From assembly GCA_900155495.1 (NCBI GenBank), contig FTLJ01000187.1, positions 1 through 32,437 of the forward strand: DNA of 32,437 nucleotides, given 5' to 3'. The notes beneath the pieces were generated by a model, which saw only the letters and a program-made list of their open reading frames with translations, had not been told where the DNA came from and ran no database searches. This document shows positions 19,579 through 30,579 of this stretch, piece by piece; the stretch's first letter is position 1, and each line of letters begins with the position of its first letter. A program made the translations under genes and the position numbers. Source of the DNA: Porogramme epimiltina. Taxonomy: Eukaryota > Basidiomycota > Agaricomycetes > Polyporales > Polyporaceae.

Positions 19579-22500
19579 ATGAGCTCCAGCCCTGTCACCA
19601 AGTTCAACGCCAATCCGCCCGAGTCACGTACCTTCGCCCGCCAGGGCGACCTCCCACAACTCCCCATCCCCCCGCTCGAAGAGACCCTGAAGCGATACCT
19701 GCGCGCGCTCGAGGGCCTCCAAGACCGCAGAGAGCACGAGGAGACGAAGCGCGCGGTGGAAGAGTTCCTCCACAACGACGGCCCGCGCGCGCAGGAGAAG
19801 CTGCGGGAGTACGCAAAGGACAAGGCGAGGTGCGCCGCCGCGTGTCGCCACATCTGCCTCTATTGCACTTGCTGACTGTGCCGCTCGCGCGCGCAGCTAT
19901 ATCGAAGAGTTTTGGTAAGCCCGCCCCACTTATCGCGCCGCGCGCTCCCCGGCGCTGACCCGCGCGGCGCAGGTACGAGTCCTACCTCTCGCACTCGGAC
20001 CCGGTCGTGCTCGCGCTTAACCCCTTCTTCGTGCTCGAGTGAGTGTCGTCATCGCCTCCCACCGCACCCGCGCGGGCCAATGTGCCCCGACGGAATTCGC
20101 GTTCCGAAGGATTAGCCTACTCACGTCGCGTCTTCTTTTCACCCTCCCCCCTTCTCCCGCTCGACAGGAACGATCCGACCCCCGATCGAGGGCAGCAGCT
20201 CCCCCGCGCGGCGTCGCTCATCGTCTCCTCGCTCGGGTTCATTCATGACCTGCGTGCGGGCATGCTCGAGCCCGACGCCATGCGCGGCACTCCGCTTGAC
20301 ATGGACCAATACACTCGCCTCTTCGGCACCGCTCGTATCCCCACTGAGGTGCGCACACCCTTGTCCCCCAATGTGCCCAATCGACTCAACCCACGACATC
20401 CACGACCCACAACAGCGAGGGTGCAAGATGGAGGTCCACTCCGAGTCGAGGCACATCGTCGTCCTCAGGCGCGGGCAGTTCTGTGCGTGCGGTCCCTCTT
20501 CGCGGCTTCTCTTCGATTCTCACGCCCAGCTCCATTCTGCCTGCACCGCCCCTCCCCATTGAATTGTTGAACATCGTGTTTACGCGCGCGGGGTGGTCGC
20601 GGTGGCAGACTGGTTCGACGTGCTTGATGCGGAGAACCGGCCGGTGCTGACCGAGCGCGAGATCCTGCGGAACCTGCAGGCGATCGTCTCCGACGCGGAC
20701 AAGATGCCCATCCACGAGGTGCGTTGTTGGGGACTTTCGTTCCCCGCGTCATGAGTCTCTGATCCTATTCTTGACCATTCTTCCAATGCTATCAACTATC
20801 CGCCTTGCACAGGTCGCGCGGAACGCAATCGGGGTTCTCTCAACGGAAAACCGCAAGATCTGGTCGAGCCTCCGCAAGGCGCTGATCAGCAACCGCAAGA
20901 ATGAAGGCTGCCTCGAGGTCATCGACAACGCCCTATTCGTCGTCTGCTTGGACGACGCTGCCCCCGAGAACCTCGCACAGCTGTGCGACAACTTCCTGTG
21001 CGGCACCTACGACCTGAAGAACGGCATTCAGGTGGGGACGTGCACGAACCGGTGGTACGACAAGGTGCGCGCCCCGCTCATGACCGCAACTCGCTCAGTA
21101 TTGACTTCTGGTTTAGCTTCAGATCATTGTATGCGCGGATGGAGCCGCTGGCATCAACTTTGAGCACACCGGCGTCGACGGCCACACGGTGCTCAGGTGC
21201 GTTGGTCGCCGTCGAAAGTGGGGCTGGCGCTCACGCAGCGCACCCACTGCAGGTTCGCGGCAGACATCTTCACGGAAGGCCTCATGCTCCTCGCGCGCTC
21301 CATCAACCCCTCTGCACCGACGCTCTTCCACGCGCCGCTTTCTCCCTACGCCAAGTCCTACAAACCCCCGCGCGGCCACCCGACTCCCGCGCCGCTGCCG
21401 TACATGATCGACACCGCGCCGAAGAAGCTCGAATGGACGCTCTACCCTGAGCTGCGCGCGGGGATCCGGTTCGCGGAGACGCGCCTATCGGACCTTATCT
21501 GCCAGAACGACTGCCAGGCGCTCGAGTTCAAGACGTACGGCAAGAACTTCATCACCTCGCACGGCTTCTCGCCCGACGCGTTCGTGCAGATGGCGTTCCA
21601 GGCGGCGTACTACGGGCTCTACGGCCGCACGGAGTGCACGTACGAGCCCGCGATGACCAAGGCGTTCCTGCACGGCCGCACGGAGGCGATCCGCACCGTG
21701 CAGCCGCACACCGTCGACTTTGTGCGCACGTTCTTCTCCGAGGCGCCCCCCGCGCAGAAGGTCGCCGCGCTCCGCAAGGCGTGCCAGGGCCACGTCAACC
21801 TCACGAAGGAGTGCAGCAAGGGTCTTGGGCAGGACAGGTGCGCGCGCCGATCTATCGCCCTCGGGCCCGTCCCTCGAAGCCTTCCACTGACGTTAACGGC
21901 CTAGACACCTGTATGCGCTCTACTGCCTCCTCCAGCGCGAACGCGAGGCGCAGGCGCAGGCAGCCGCGGAGCTCGACGCGGACGAGCGCCCGACGTCGCC
22001 GACAAGCACGACGTCAAGCGGGAGCGGCGCAAACGGGCGCGACAAGCCGCCGCTGCCCGCGATCTTCACGGATGCAGGCTGGCACGTCCTGAACCGCTCG
22101 ATCCTATCCACGTCCAACTGCGGGAACCCGGCGCTGCGGCTGTTCGGGTTCGGGCCCGTCGCGGCGGACGGGTTCGGGCTCGGGTACATCGTCAAGGACG
22201 AGGGCGTGTCCGTGTGCGCGTCGTCGAAGCACCTCCAGACGCGCCGCTTCCTCGACACGCTGCAGAGCTACCTGCTCGACATGCAGCGCATGCTCGTCCA
22301 GCTGCACCTCGCGGCCAACCAGCGCGCGGAGCCGTGGGTCGACCATGCGGGCGTGCTGCGCGACGCGAAGACGGGGCGCGCGATCGCGGGCGGCGCGCGC
22401 AACGGGGACGCGGCGTGCGACGACGACGAGGACATGATGCGTGAGTGCTCTCGCTGTCTGCGCGCGGGCTTCGTTGACGCTGGTGTGCGCTTGCAGAGGG

Positions 22501-22603
22501 CTATTCGTTCTTCGACAGCGGCGAGGTCGAGCTGCTCGGGCGCAAGAAGAACCGGCCGTCGTTCTACAACGCGGGGAAGCTTATACCCATGGCCGAGTAC
22601 TGA
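19579..22603 (+). CDS. Carnitine O-acetyltransferase, 11 exons
   Basis: Predicted enzyme transferring acetyl groups between acetyl-CoA and carnitine, so that acetyl units can cross into mitochondria; fungi need it on acetate, ethanol or fatty acids. The product is 748 aa. Exons: 19579-19829, 19897-19914, 19973-20038, 20168-20348, 20416-20482, 20609-20718, 20813-21064, 21123-21196, 21253-21837, 21905-22440, 22497-22603; all phases agree. Family blocks in order: LPQLPIPPLEETLKRYL, YIEEFWYESYLSHSDPVVL, ALNPFFVLENDPTPDRGQQL, FGTARIPTERGC, DNFLCGTYDLKNG and CTNRWYDK. The catalytic block GINFEHTGVDGHTVLRF follows with His330. Later come AFQAAYYGLYGRTECTYEPA and STSNCGNPALRLFGFGPV. A low-complexity stretch (about residues 540-570) interrupts the C-terminal half. 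No signal peptide, mitochondrial presequence or PTS1 is seen (the end is PMAEY), which suggests the cytosolic YAT1/YAT2/FacC-like class. Confidence 0.94.
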
Positions 22604-24630
22604 ACCTGAGTGCGCTCTTTGTCTTCGACGCGTTTGGAGCTGGGGGCAGATCTACGTATCGTGTGTTAAGTCTTATTACTTATAGTGGCTGTTTATGTTG
22701 TATCACTACGCGCTCACATGGAGGCAATGTACAATATACCTGTATGTACCTATTCCACATATTTTCTTGCGCTGCCTTGCATGCGTCTGTGGTTGTCTCC
22801 AGGCTGCCAGGCTGTGATTGCTATAAGGGGTTTCAGAGACAAGCCTTGAGCTTGAGCTTGAATTTTTGAAAGCTTGAAGCATTGGAGCGCCCGCTCGGGC
22901 CAAGTATACACGTGATTTCATCGAAGGCAATCAACAACGCATCGCTCCGCACCCTGTGTTTCTCCTCTTTCTCTCGTCATCGATGTCTACACCTCAGTGC
23001 GCGATTTTCTCCGCACACTCAGAAAGTCGTAGTCTGTGCAACTCCCAAATTTCAGTTACACCTTGGCTGTGGATGCTCAAGGGCACACCCTGTCACCCTC
23101 TGAGGCATGTGATCTCAGCCTCTAGGCGGTGGAACCCACGCAGGTGAACCCGCAGCCATTGTAACTGTAGACACCTGTGCTCATTAATTATCGTAGCGCG
23201 GCACGCTCGGAGGACCCCTCCCTGATTTCGCACATTCTTGGACCACGTACTTGATGCGAATGGCCTCGAGCCAGGGTCTAGAGGTCTAGGAAAGAGCAAA
23301 TACGCTCCGTGTGCGACCCAATACCTACCCTCCCCTTCGCGCGCGGATTTAACAGCCCAACGATGAATGTTTTCATGCGAGGTAAGACCCGACTTCAGAT
23401 ATCATTTTCCCTTCGAAGTGTCTACTAATCAGGACAGTCCCGAGAAGGCCCTATGCGCTAATCTCAATGTCTGTGCTGTCAACTGTCGCGCGCCACTCTA
23501 ATGCCCCTTCCCGTTCCATCATTCGCTTTTCCTCGCTTAATTCATGTGTGCACGCCCTCGCCCAAACAGCCGTGCGCCCCAAACCGACCAACCGAGGCAC
23601 GTGGTCACTTACTTTTCCCCTCCCCCTCGTTATCGTGCCCTGACGAACTTCGATGCAACTCAGCAGTCGCATCGCATAGCCGGTTGACGGGATTCCGCTG
23701 GGGACGTGGACATTTTCCCTGGTGGACGCAGTGGCACAACACGTGGAGTCAGCAGTGACAACTGTGTGAGCAGTATCGAGGTAAGCGGGAATGGAGCCGT
23801 AACTAGGGACCGTGTCTTGCGGTATTTTGATTTATTTGGATTGATAACCTGGTTGGCATGCTCATAGTGTGTGATAGTAGTGAATTTGCCCGCAATATTG
23901 GGGTGGAGTATTGGGCTATGGCAATTCTCTACTATCAGAGTTACGAAAATCCATATGACAGCATTGCTCTAATTGTGATCACGGCTACGTCTTCCTTTGT
24001 GGGGGGACCAGAGTTGGCACGTTGCACGGGGTCCTAGAACGGCCCCTAACGATTGGTAAGACTTTGACGCACATTCGGCGAGGAAACGTGGCTCAATCAA
24101 GTGGTTTCCTAGATGTTCTCTTCCATTCCTCTGTCACATGCCGTTACAAATTACACCAACGTTCCAAACGCAAACCGCATGTCGACCTCGGAACACGGTC
24201 TCCAAGTTGAAATCGGTTTGAGAGCCCGCCATGGAAATAGCATGGTTTATAAATTATGGTTGTATGCTGGTTATTCTCAATGCCGGAATCCTGTGAATGG
24301 TGTTAGCAGAGTGCTTTGAATCTCAACTCTCTCTGGATCCATCATGACATTAGCGTTCGAAAATGTCATCGCGCAGAGTGTCTAGCCTCTTTCCTCACAG
24401 GAACGCGCTATCTTCGGTGATCGTTTTCCTTATGAGGATAAAAGATGCGGTGTCTCCCTGTCTACTGATTCTATCCTGGGGTCTATTTACGCGAGACCTT
24501 TGACATCGGCAGGTTACAGAGGCATAACGCGAGCTCATGTTGAGCTTATGCTGTTGGCTTCTCCCCGCCATCGTACGGCACTTTCCCCCACGGGTCGGCA
24601 TGGAATACTCTCGGCAAACTTAATGATGAG
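22604..24630. other. Gene-poor region, 2.0 kb
   Basis: No frame shows a family motif. A short hexamer-like repeat (ttgagc twice, then ttgaat) lies near 22844-22863. Bases 23820-24350 are clearly more A/T-rich than the surrounding genes and contain only short frames. This could be old, untranslated sequence, or the remains of an insertion. No terminal repeats or target-site duplications were found by eye. Confidence 0.45.
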
Positions 24631-24939
24631 GTGAGTGCTTCCGTTGTCCCTGGACTCCACGAGGCGCACTTAAATAAAAGATCACATACGCAGGTACTCA
24701 CACTTCGCATCCCCGTACTCCCCGTGCCCCTTCCGCTCGCTCGTGGGTAAGCATTCTCTCGCCTGTGACTATGTGCCTGTACTAATCTACTTTCCCCTCC
24801 AGTGCTAACCTACCGCTACATATCACGTCCCAGTACCGCCCTATTCTTTGTTCTATTGACGAACCTTGGGACACTGAGGCGCGTTTATATGTTGTGGGCC
24901 TCTTGCTTACTGTGCTCATAATGTCCGATCACCAGCGCA
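24631..24939 (+). promoter_or_regulatory. Probable spliced 5' UTR of second HET gene
   Basis: Bases 24747-24802 form a near-ideal intron of 56 nt: gtaagc donor, perfect TACTAAT branch site (24780-24786), then pyrimidines and ccag. A second possible intron (24631-24693, gtgagt..cgcag) lies just upstream. The protein downstream starts with the usual HET N-terminus MRLLNT, so these introns most likely interrupt the 5' UTR, not coding sequence. Confidence 0.55.
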
Positions 24940-27520
24940 ATGCGCTTACTTAACACAGCAACTGGCCTACTCGAGTTCTTCGACGATCCCCGCAAGGTCT
25001 CTTATGCCATACTCTCTCATGTCTGGGCGAAGAAGAAGGGCGACGATATCCCCATCCCCGAGCTAGAGTTCAAGGACATTCCCGCTACCAGTCCGTCTAA
25101 GACTTCGTGGCCCCCTGACTGGCTCACATACAAAGTTCAACGTACCTGTGAAGTCGCTAAGGGGCATGGTTTCAAGTATATATGGATCGACACATGCTGT
25201 ATCAACAAATCCGATAGTGCAGAGCTCTCCGAAGCCATCAACTCCATGTATCACTGGTATAAGCACGCTGCGGTCTGTTACGCGCTTCTCGACGACATTG
25301 ACAAGATCTCGAACAACGATCATGACGCCATCGGAAACAGGCTCGTTGAAAGCAAGTGGTTTAAACGTGGTTGGACACTCCAGGAGCTAATTGCCCCTCA
25401 TCATGTCGTTCTCCTGTACAACGACTGGTCCCTCATCGGATGCAAGTTCGACCTCGCCGACATTCTCTATCATATCACGAACATTTCCCCGGCCGTTCTG
25501 AGACATGAGAAGGAGCTCGTGGACGTCCCTGTCGCGGTGCGCATGTCCTGGGCCTCTGGACGGCAAACTACGAAGGAAGAGGACGAGGCATATTGTCTCC
25601 TCGGGATTTTCGACGTGCAGATGTCACCCATATACGGCGAAGGACGGTATGCCTTCACACGCCTCCAAGAAGCCATTCTCGGGCGGATCGCCGACCAAAG
25701 TATCTTCGCGTGGGGTCGGCAGGACGACCATAACGAACTCAGCCTACACCCGACATCTGAACCGCAGCATACAGTCTCTGTCGTCGGCAGCCGTTCATCA
25801 TACCTCCTCGCCTCGTCTCCCTTTGAGTTCTCCAACTCTCGCGGCATCTTGAACATCAGCCCAGAAGCTCTCTCTGAAGAACTCGAACTCTCCTTTGTTC
25901 TCCCCTACCCTGACTTTACCATTACGGCATACGGCATTCGCGCAACCTTTCCTCTCGTTACCTGCTATGATCTAGCAAACAACAGTATCAATGTGGCACT
26001 CCTTGCCTGCAAGATTGATGGTCAAGGCGAGAAAATCATCGGCCTCGTCCTCCGGTCTGCCCAAATGCATGCGGGGATGGTTGTAGGAGCCACACCCCGG
26101 GCCCAAGGGCTGAAGGTAGATGCGAAGGAGTCCCATCGATCCGAGATGGAGCTCATATCAAGCTACTATCGTTTGGTGAACTTCTCCATCGAAGAACTTC
26201 GCACCGTAGCGGATCCAATTGTCATCTCAGACGTTTATATCAGACACCATCTTCAGTCCTCTCAGTACGCGCCAGATGCCGACGACGTCTACCTGTACCG
26301 GACACTCTGCGAGGCCCCCGGTATACGGGAAGATGATCTCAAGATTGAATTGTCACCATGGTGTCGGGAGCTCCTTCTGGTTCAAGGTTTCCATGTTGCC
26401 CCAACAGCCAACCACCTCCGCTTTTTGCTGGAGGTCAATCACCGCGAGGTTATGGCCATCCAATTCGGACACTGCACTGCCCAATGCCTTGAAGGGGGAA
26501 CTACCAAACTGCGGCTGCTAGTCACTCCGTTCATAGGGTTCAGAGGAATCTCCGGTTCAGATTCATCAAGGTGTGATGCCACCCATGTCGGAAGTAGCTC
26601 ATGGACCTTCAAAAATGGCATCGCATACACAACTTTCGAGCACTGTGCGCCCGAGGCGCACATACCGACAATCCGACGTGTCCGAGTCGCGCTCGGCCTC
26701 GTGGATCCCCACGCCCATCCCCGTTTGTATCTCCTGGCCCTCAACATTTCCGACACACTGAGAGACAGCGGGAAGAGCGTTCATAAACAGTGTAAGCTCG
26801 TAACTCAATGCTGTCGACGAATAAAAGCTCTAAGAAACATCTGGCATTTTAGCACATTTGCCGGTGTCTCGTGAGCGCGCGCAGACCACATCGCTGTCGT
26901 CGTCGTGGGACACCCAGCGTCCCTTAGTAGCAGAACCTGGAGAATTTCACGATCACCGCGGAAGGCGCACTGCTTCTTTTGGAGAAGCTGGACCTACAGA
27001 TGGTACCTTGAGGTGCGTACACTGGAGTCTTTAAATATACTACGGAATTAACCGTCGTTGACCGTGGGCATTTTACAGGCCGCGGTCAGCTCACCGGCAG
27101 AATCCCAGTGTGAATGGTTTTCTCTCTGCTCGACTCGAGCCCACAAGCCGGCCATTTAAGCAATCCGAACGGTCGTCGTCCGTACCAGCTAATGCTAGGG
27201 GCCGCCCCACTACACGCACACGCTCAAGCACGCGTGTCCCGCTGGATGGTAGGGGCCGGACGAACTCACGCCGGATGCGCTCTACATCGCCACAACCGTT
27301 TACCCCTCCTGTGCAAACTTCCCGAGACACATCTTTACAATCATCGGATGTTCGGACAGATGTAGTGTCGGCGGCCACTGACACCGACATGCTTCCCCAA
27401 CTCACTATTCAAAAGTGGCCAAGGCTTCTAGGTGTTTTGTTTCTCGTAGATCGGGTTTGGGACAGAAGCTTCGGTGTAATTGGCCGTATATTCCGCATAT
27501 TCTCTCGGAGCTCTGGGTAG
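24940..27520 (+). CDS. HET-domain protein with basic/hydrophobic tail
   Basis: Predicted HET (vegetative-incompatibility) protein of 817 aa, paralogous to the one at 10726-13044. Coding exons are 24940-26791, 26853-27012 and 27079-27520. HET signatures appear in the expected order: VSYAILSHVWA, YIWIDTCCINK, SMYHWY, GWTLQELIAP, RMSWASGRQTTKEEDEAYC and YGEGRYAFTRLQEAI. Exon 1 alone would stop at 26874. However, a gtaagc donor (26792) with tttag acceptor and a gtgcgt donor (27013) with ttttacag acceptor join two open exons in phase. They add about 200 residues. The first part is Ser/Arg/Thr-rich and basic (RGRPTTRTRSSTR, NSRRMRSTSPQPFTPP) and probably disordered. The last 40 residues are hydrophobic with interspersed Arg (WPRLLGVLFLVDRVW, GRIFRIFSRSSG), like an amphipathic membrane-binding end. 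No NACHT, ankyrin or WD40 region is present. The tail does not resemble that of the other paralogue. The core call is secure; the tail exons rest on phase and splice signals. Confidence 0.86.
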
Positions 27521-27817
27521 TAATGATTGGGAGTGTCAGTGCGGGGGTTTCTATGTAACAGTTATTGACGTTTAGAGGCACCCGTCCGGCTATAGCGAGA
27601 CAAGTTCTAGATCCTTATTAAGCTACCACAGTACGTAAGAGAACAAGTAGGACGTGATGATAGCAAAGCGTGGAAGAGAGCAGACGAAAACTGAAAAATC
27701 ATGTCATATGTTTAATGCGAGAATAGCGAACGGCCACACCTCATCACCGCGGACAATCCACGATGACCTTGAGACACGACTCGAGGCAACATTGCACGCG
27801 AGCACCTCCCACGCACC
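27521..27817. other. Convergent 3' region
   Basis: These 297 bp separate the stops of the second HET gene (+) and the monooxygenase (-) and must hold both 3' ends. The middle is A/T-rich and no other structure is evident. Confidence 0.5.
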
Positions 27818-30579
27818 TCACGTGCACGCATAGGTGACCGTCGCAAAGTCAAACGCGGACATCTCGAGAGGCATCTCGCGCGCGTCCTCCCCAAACCGCC
27901 CCCAGTTCAGCCACCACTCCTCCGCAGCGTCATGCGCGTCGTACAAGAAGATCTCAGCGAGCTCTTCAAACTGCGCCTTGAGCGCGCCCTCGTCCCACAT
28001 GTCCGCGTCCTCGCGCCCGCGCGACCGCATGAACGCGTCGCGCGACTGCGCGGCGGGCGTCCCGAGCGGGAACACCAGTAGGCGTGCGTCCCCGAGGTCC
28101 GCGGCGCGCGTGCGGGCGCACCGCGACTCCCGGAGTTCCTGATACGCCGCGATGAAGGATGATATCTGCGCGTGGTGCGTTAGGTGCGAGAAGAGCGAGC
28201 CGAGCACCGCCGCGTCCTCCACCGCCATGCTGCAGCCGTGGGCCCCGCCAGGCTTTCAGGGGAAAGGTGGTCGGCAGGGGAAGATGAAGATTGCGGGGTA
28301 TGGAGATGGTCAACCGGCGGGGAGATGGAGAGGAGATAGGTCAGCGTCTTTATATACAATACGGAGAAGCTGCGCAAGGGGCAGGCGCCTGCACGGAATG
28401 GATGAACTGGGCACCGACACTTACCAGAGATGGATGTGCCGCGTCTCCAAGCAGTGCTATTCTGCCAGATTCGTCGGACCATTCGTCGAAGGAATCCCGT
28501 TTCATTACTGCCGTGCGAACGAGATTTGGTGCTAGCCGGATCAATCGCTGCGTGCTACCGGAGAAGATACCCTCAGTGATATTCAAAAACCGAGGGGCAT
28601 GCGTTAGTACGTACTATTCAGCGTGTTCGTCTATGTTTATTGTGTCCGTAGGCACGATATCATCCCAGCCCTCGCTGGAGCCTTGGGGAAGACTGTCGCC
28701 GCTGTGAGAATAGAAGTAGAACACCCACTCCTTCCTGGCACCCTAGGGGCCAAGTCAGATCATCAGTTGTTCGGAATCGTAACGGAGTGTCTTCGGGGAA
28801 ACTTACCAGGTGATGCCCTGATGAAAACCACCACTTGAGTCAGTCGAAGAGAATCGCTGCAGTAGTATCGTGAAGCTCACCAGCAAAACTTCGACATGAG
28901 CCCATCCACATCGGCCACTTGATAATATTATGAGGTGGGGTTGCTCGTCGATGAGAACGAGAAACACACCTCCTCAGCAAGCACAAGCTGCCGCAATTCA
29001 GGATCTTCCAACATCTTTTCCGCATCTACCACCCCGGTGTATATAGTGAGGCCGTCGGACTCCACATCGTCTTCTTCACCAGATAAGGCTTTCCGTACGA
29101 TGCTTTTTGAACCATCCGCCCCAACAATGACGTCAGCAGCAAGGACGGTTCCATCGGCGAGAGTAACGCTGGGACTTTGTGCACTTCCCGACCCCGATTG
29201 TATTGATACAACTTCGGTGTTGAAGTGGATTGTCGCGCCGGCATCTGTTGCTACTCTATGTAGTAGCCAAATGAGGTCTTCGTGCTGTACGATACGGTGA
29301 ATGACATGCGGGACCAATACGAAAGCGAGACAACGTACGTGCATAACTAAGAACTCCCCACCTGTTTCCGCCATGACTGCCGGTTTCCAGTGGATGTAAC
29401 CAACGAATTCGCCGCTATACACTATCAACAGTCGCACGGTTAGGGATCACATCTGGCCAACACGGAAAAGACCCTAGTCATCAAATACCCCAACTCCCGT
29501 CTGCTGCTGCGTCACCACCTGCAGTACGGCGGATGATTGATACATCGCGGGACCGCCCGTGCTGCCCAGAGGCGCCGCGTCGCAAACACAACAACCCGCC
29601 AAGGAAGAACAGAATGCGGAGGATGAGCACTATACTCATACAAATCCGCAAACACGCCTCCTCAGGCCTCAGGCTTCAGGCACCCGCGCTTCCGCACGCC
29701 CATGACCGCCATAATGAACGGCCGACACCCACGCCCATGGCAGTGCCGACAAGAACGTGACGCCCGGCCCGAAGGGCCCTCCGATTCGATCAAGGCCGAA
29801 GTCATGATGGCATGATGACGGACGACCGCTCAACCTACGACATCTTCCGACCTGAACTGCCCACGAGCCCTCATGTTCTCTGGGCACTCGACACGTTGTG
29901 AGATAGCGATAGGGCCCAAGGCCGTCCTGAGCTCCGCCCCGTACGCCGCTCGGGCGTGCTGTGGCACGTAGCGTGCGGGGTAGATGGAATCGACGAGCGG
30001 GGATGTGGCGCATCGCACCACATCATACTTCCGACCGCCACAAGGACGCGCAGAGTCCGCGCGCGATCGTAGGGAGAGACTGCCCAGACGGTTGGAGCCG
30101 AACAGGCGGGGACGGTGGGGGGAACAGATGACTGGACACTCACAGTGGTGAGTCGGGGTGCCTACGCAGCGCGTGGAGAACCGGTGGAGCTCGTCCTCGC
30201 TCACCCATCGGCGAAGGACCTTGCAGAAGTTCGGGGGCACGCGAATCCCTCCACCCTGTGCGGAGAGGCCGCCCCGCGTGAGCACGCGCACGCGGTGCCC
30301 GGCTTTGCATAGCGCGCACGCCGCAGCGAGCCCGCCGACTCCTATCGATAGTCATCAGTGCCCGCCAGGGATTTAGTGGGATGAAGGGTGAAGAGAAGGG
30401 TTGCCGCATGGGTCCGCAGCAGGAGGAAAGGCAAACGCAAAAGCGGACAGGAAGTTTGTGGCGCAGTTCCAATCTAGTGAGGTGGACTGAGGATAGGACG
30501 TACCTGCACCGATCACAAGGAAGTCGAGGGGGAGGGCAGCTGTGCGCTGTGCAGACCCGCCGTGGACGGAATCCATCAT
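27818..30579 (-). CDS. FAD-dependent monooxygenase, 9 exons
   Basis: Predicted flavoprotein hydroxylase of the salicylate-hydroxylase-like class (FAD_binding_3), 470 aa; the substrate cannot be read from sequence. Exons: 30579-30504, 30341-30144, 29421-29339, 29284-28970, 28917-28881, 28817-28807, 28742-28615, 28554-28425, 28252-27818; all phases agree. The dinucleotide-binding motif is split by the first intron (LVIGAG / VGGLAAACALCKAGHRVRVL, Gly24-Gly29). The DG fingerprint is VIVGADGSKS (174-180), and the second FAD motif is RIALLGDAAHP (314-324), followed by PGGAHGCSMAVEDAAVLGSL. HHEDLIWLLHRVA supports the exon 3/4 join. Exon 6 is only 11 nt. Three introns are long for this gene: 162, 722 and 172 nt. 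The 722-nt one (29422-30143) has no supported exon inside. The sequence across its junction (THHLYSGEFVGYIHW) still resembles the family, so I treat the gene as intact. Two adjacent ATGs at 30579 and 30576 could both start the protein. Confidence 0.87.
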
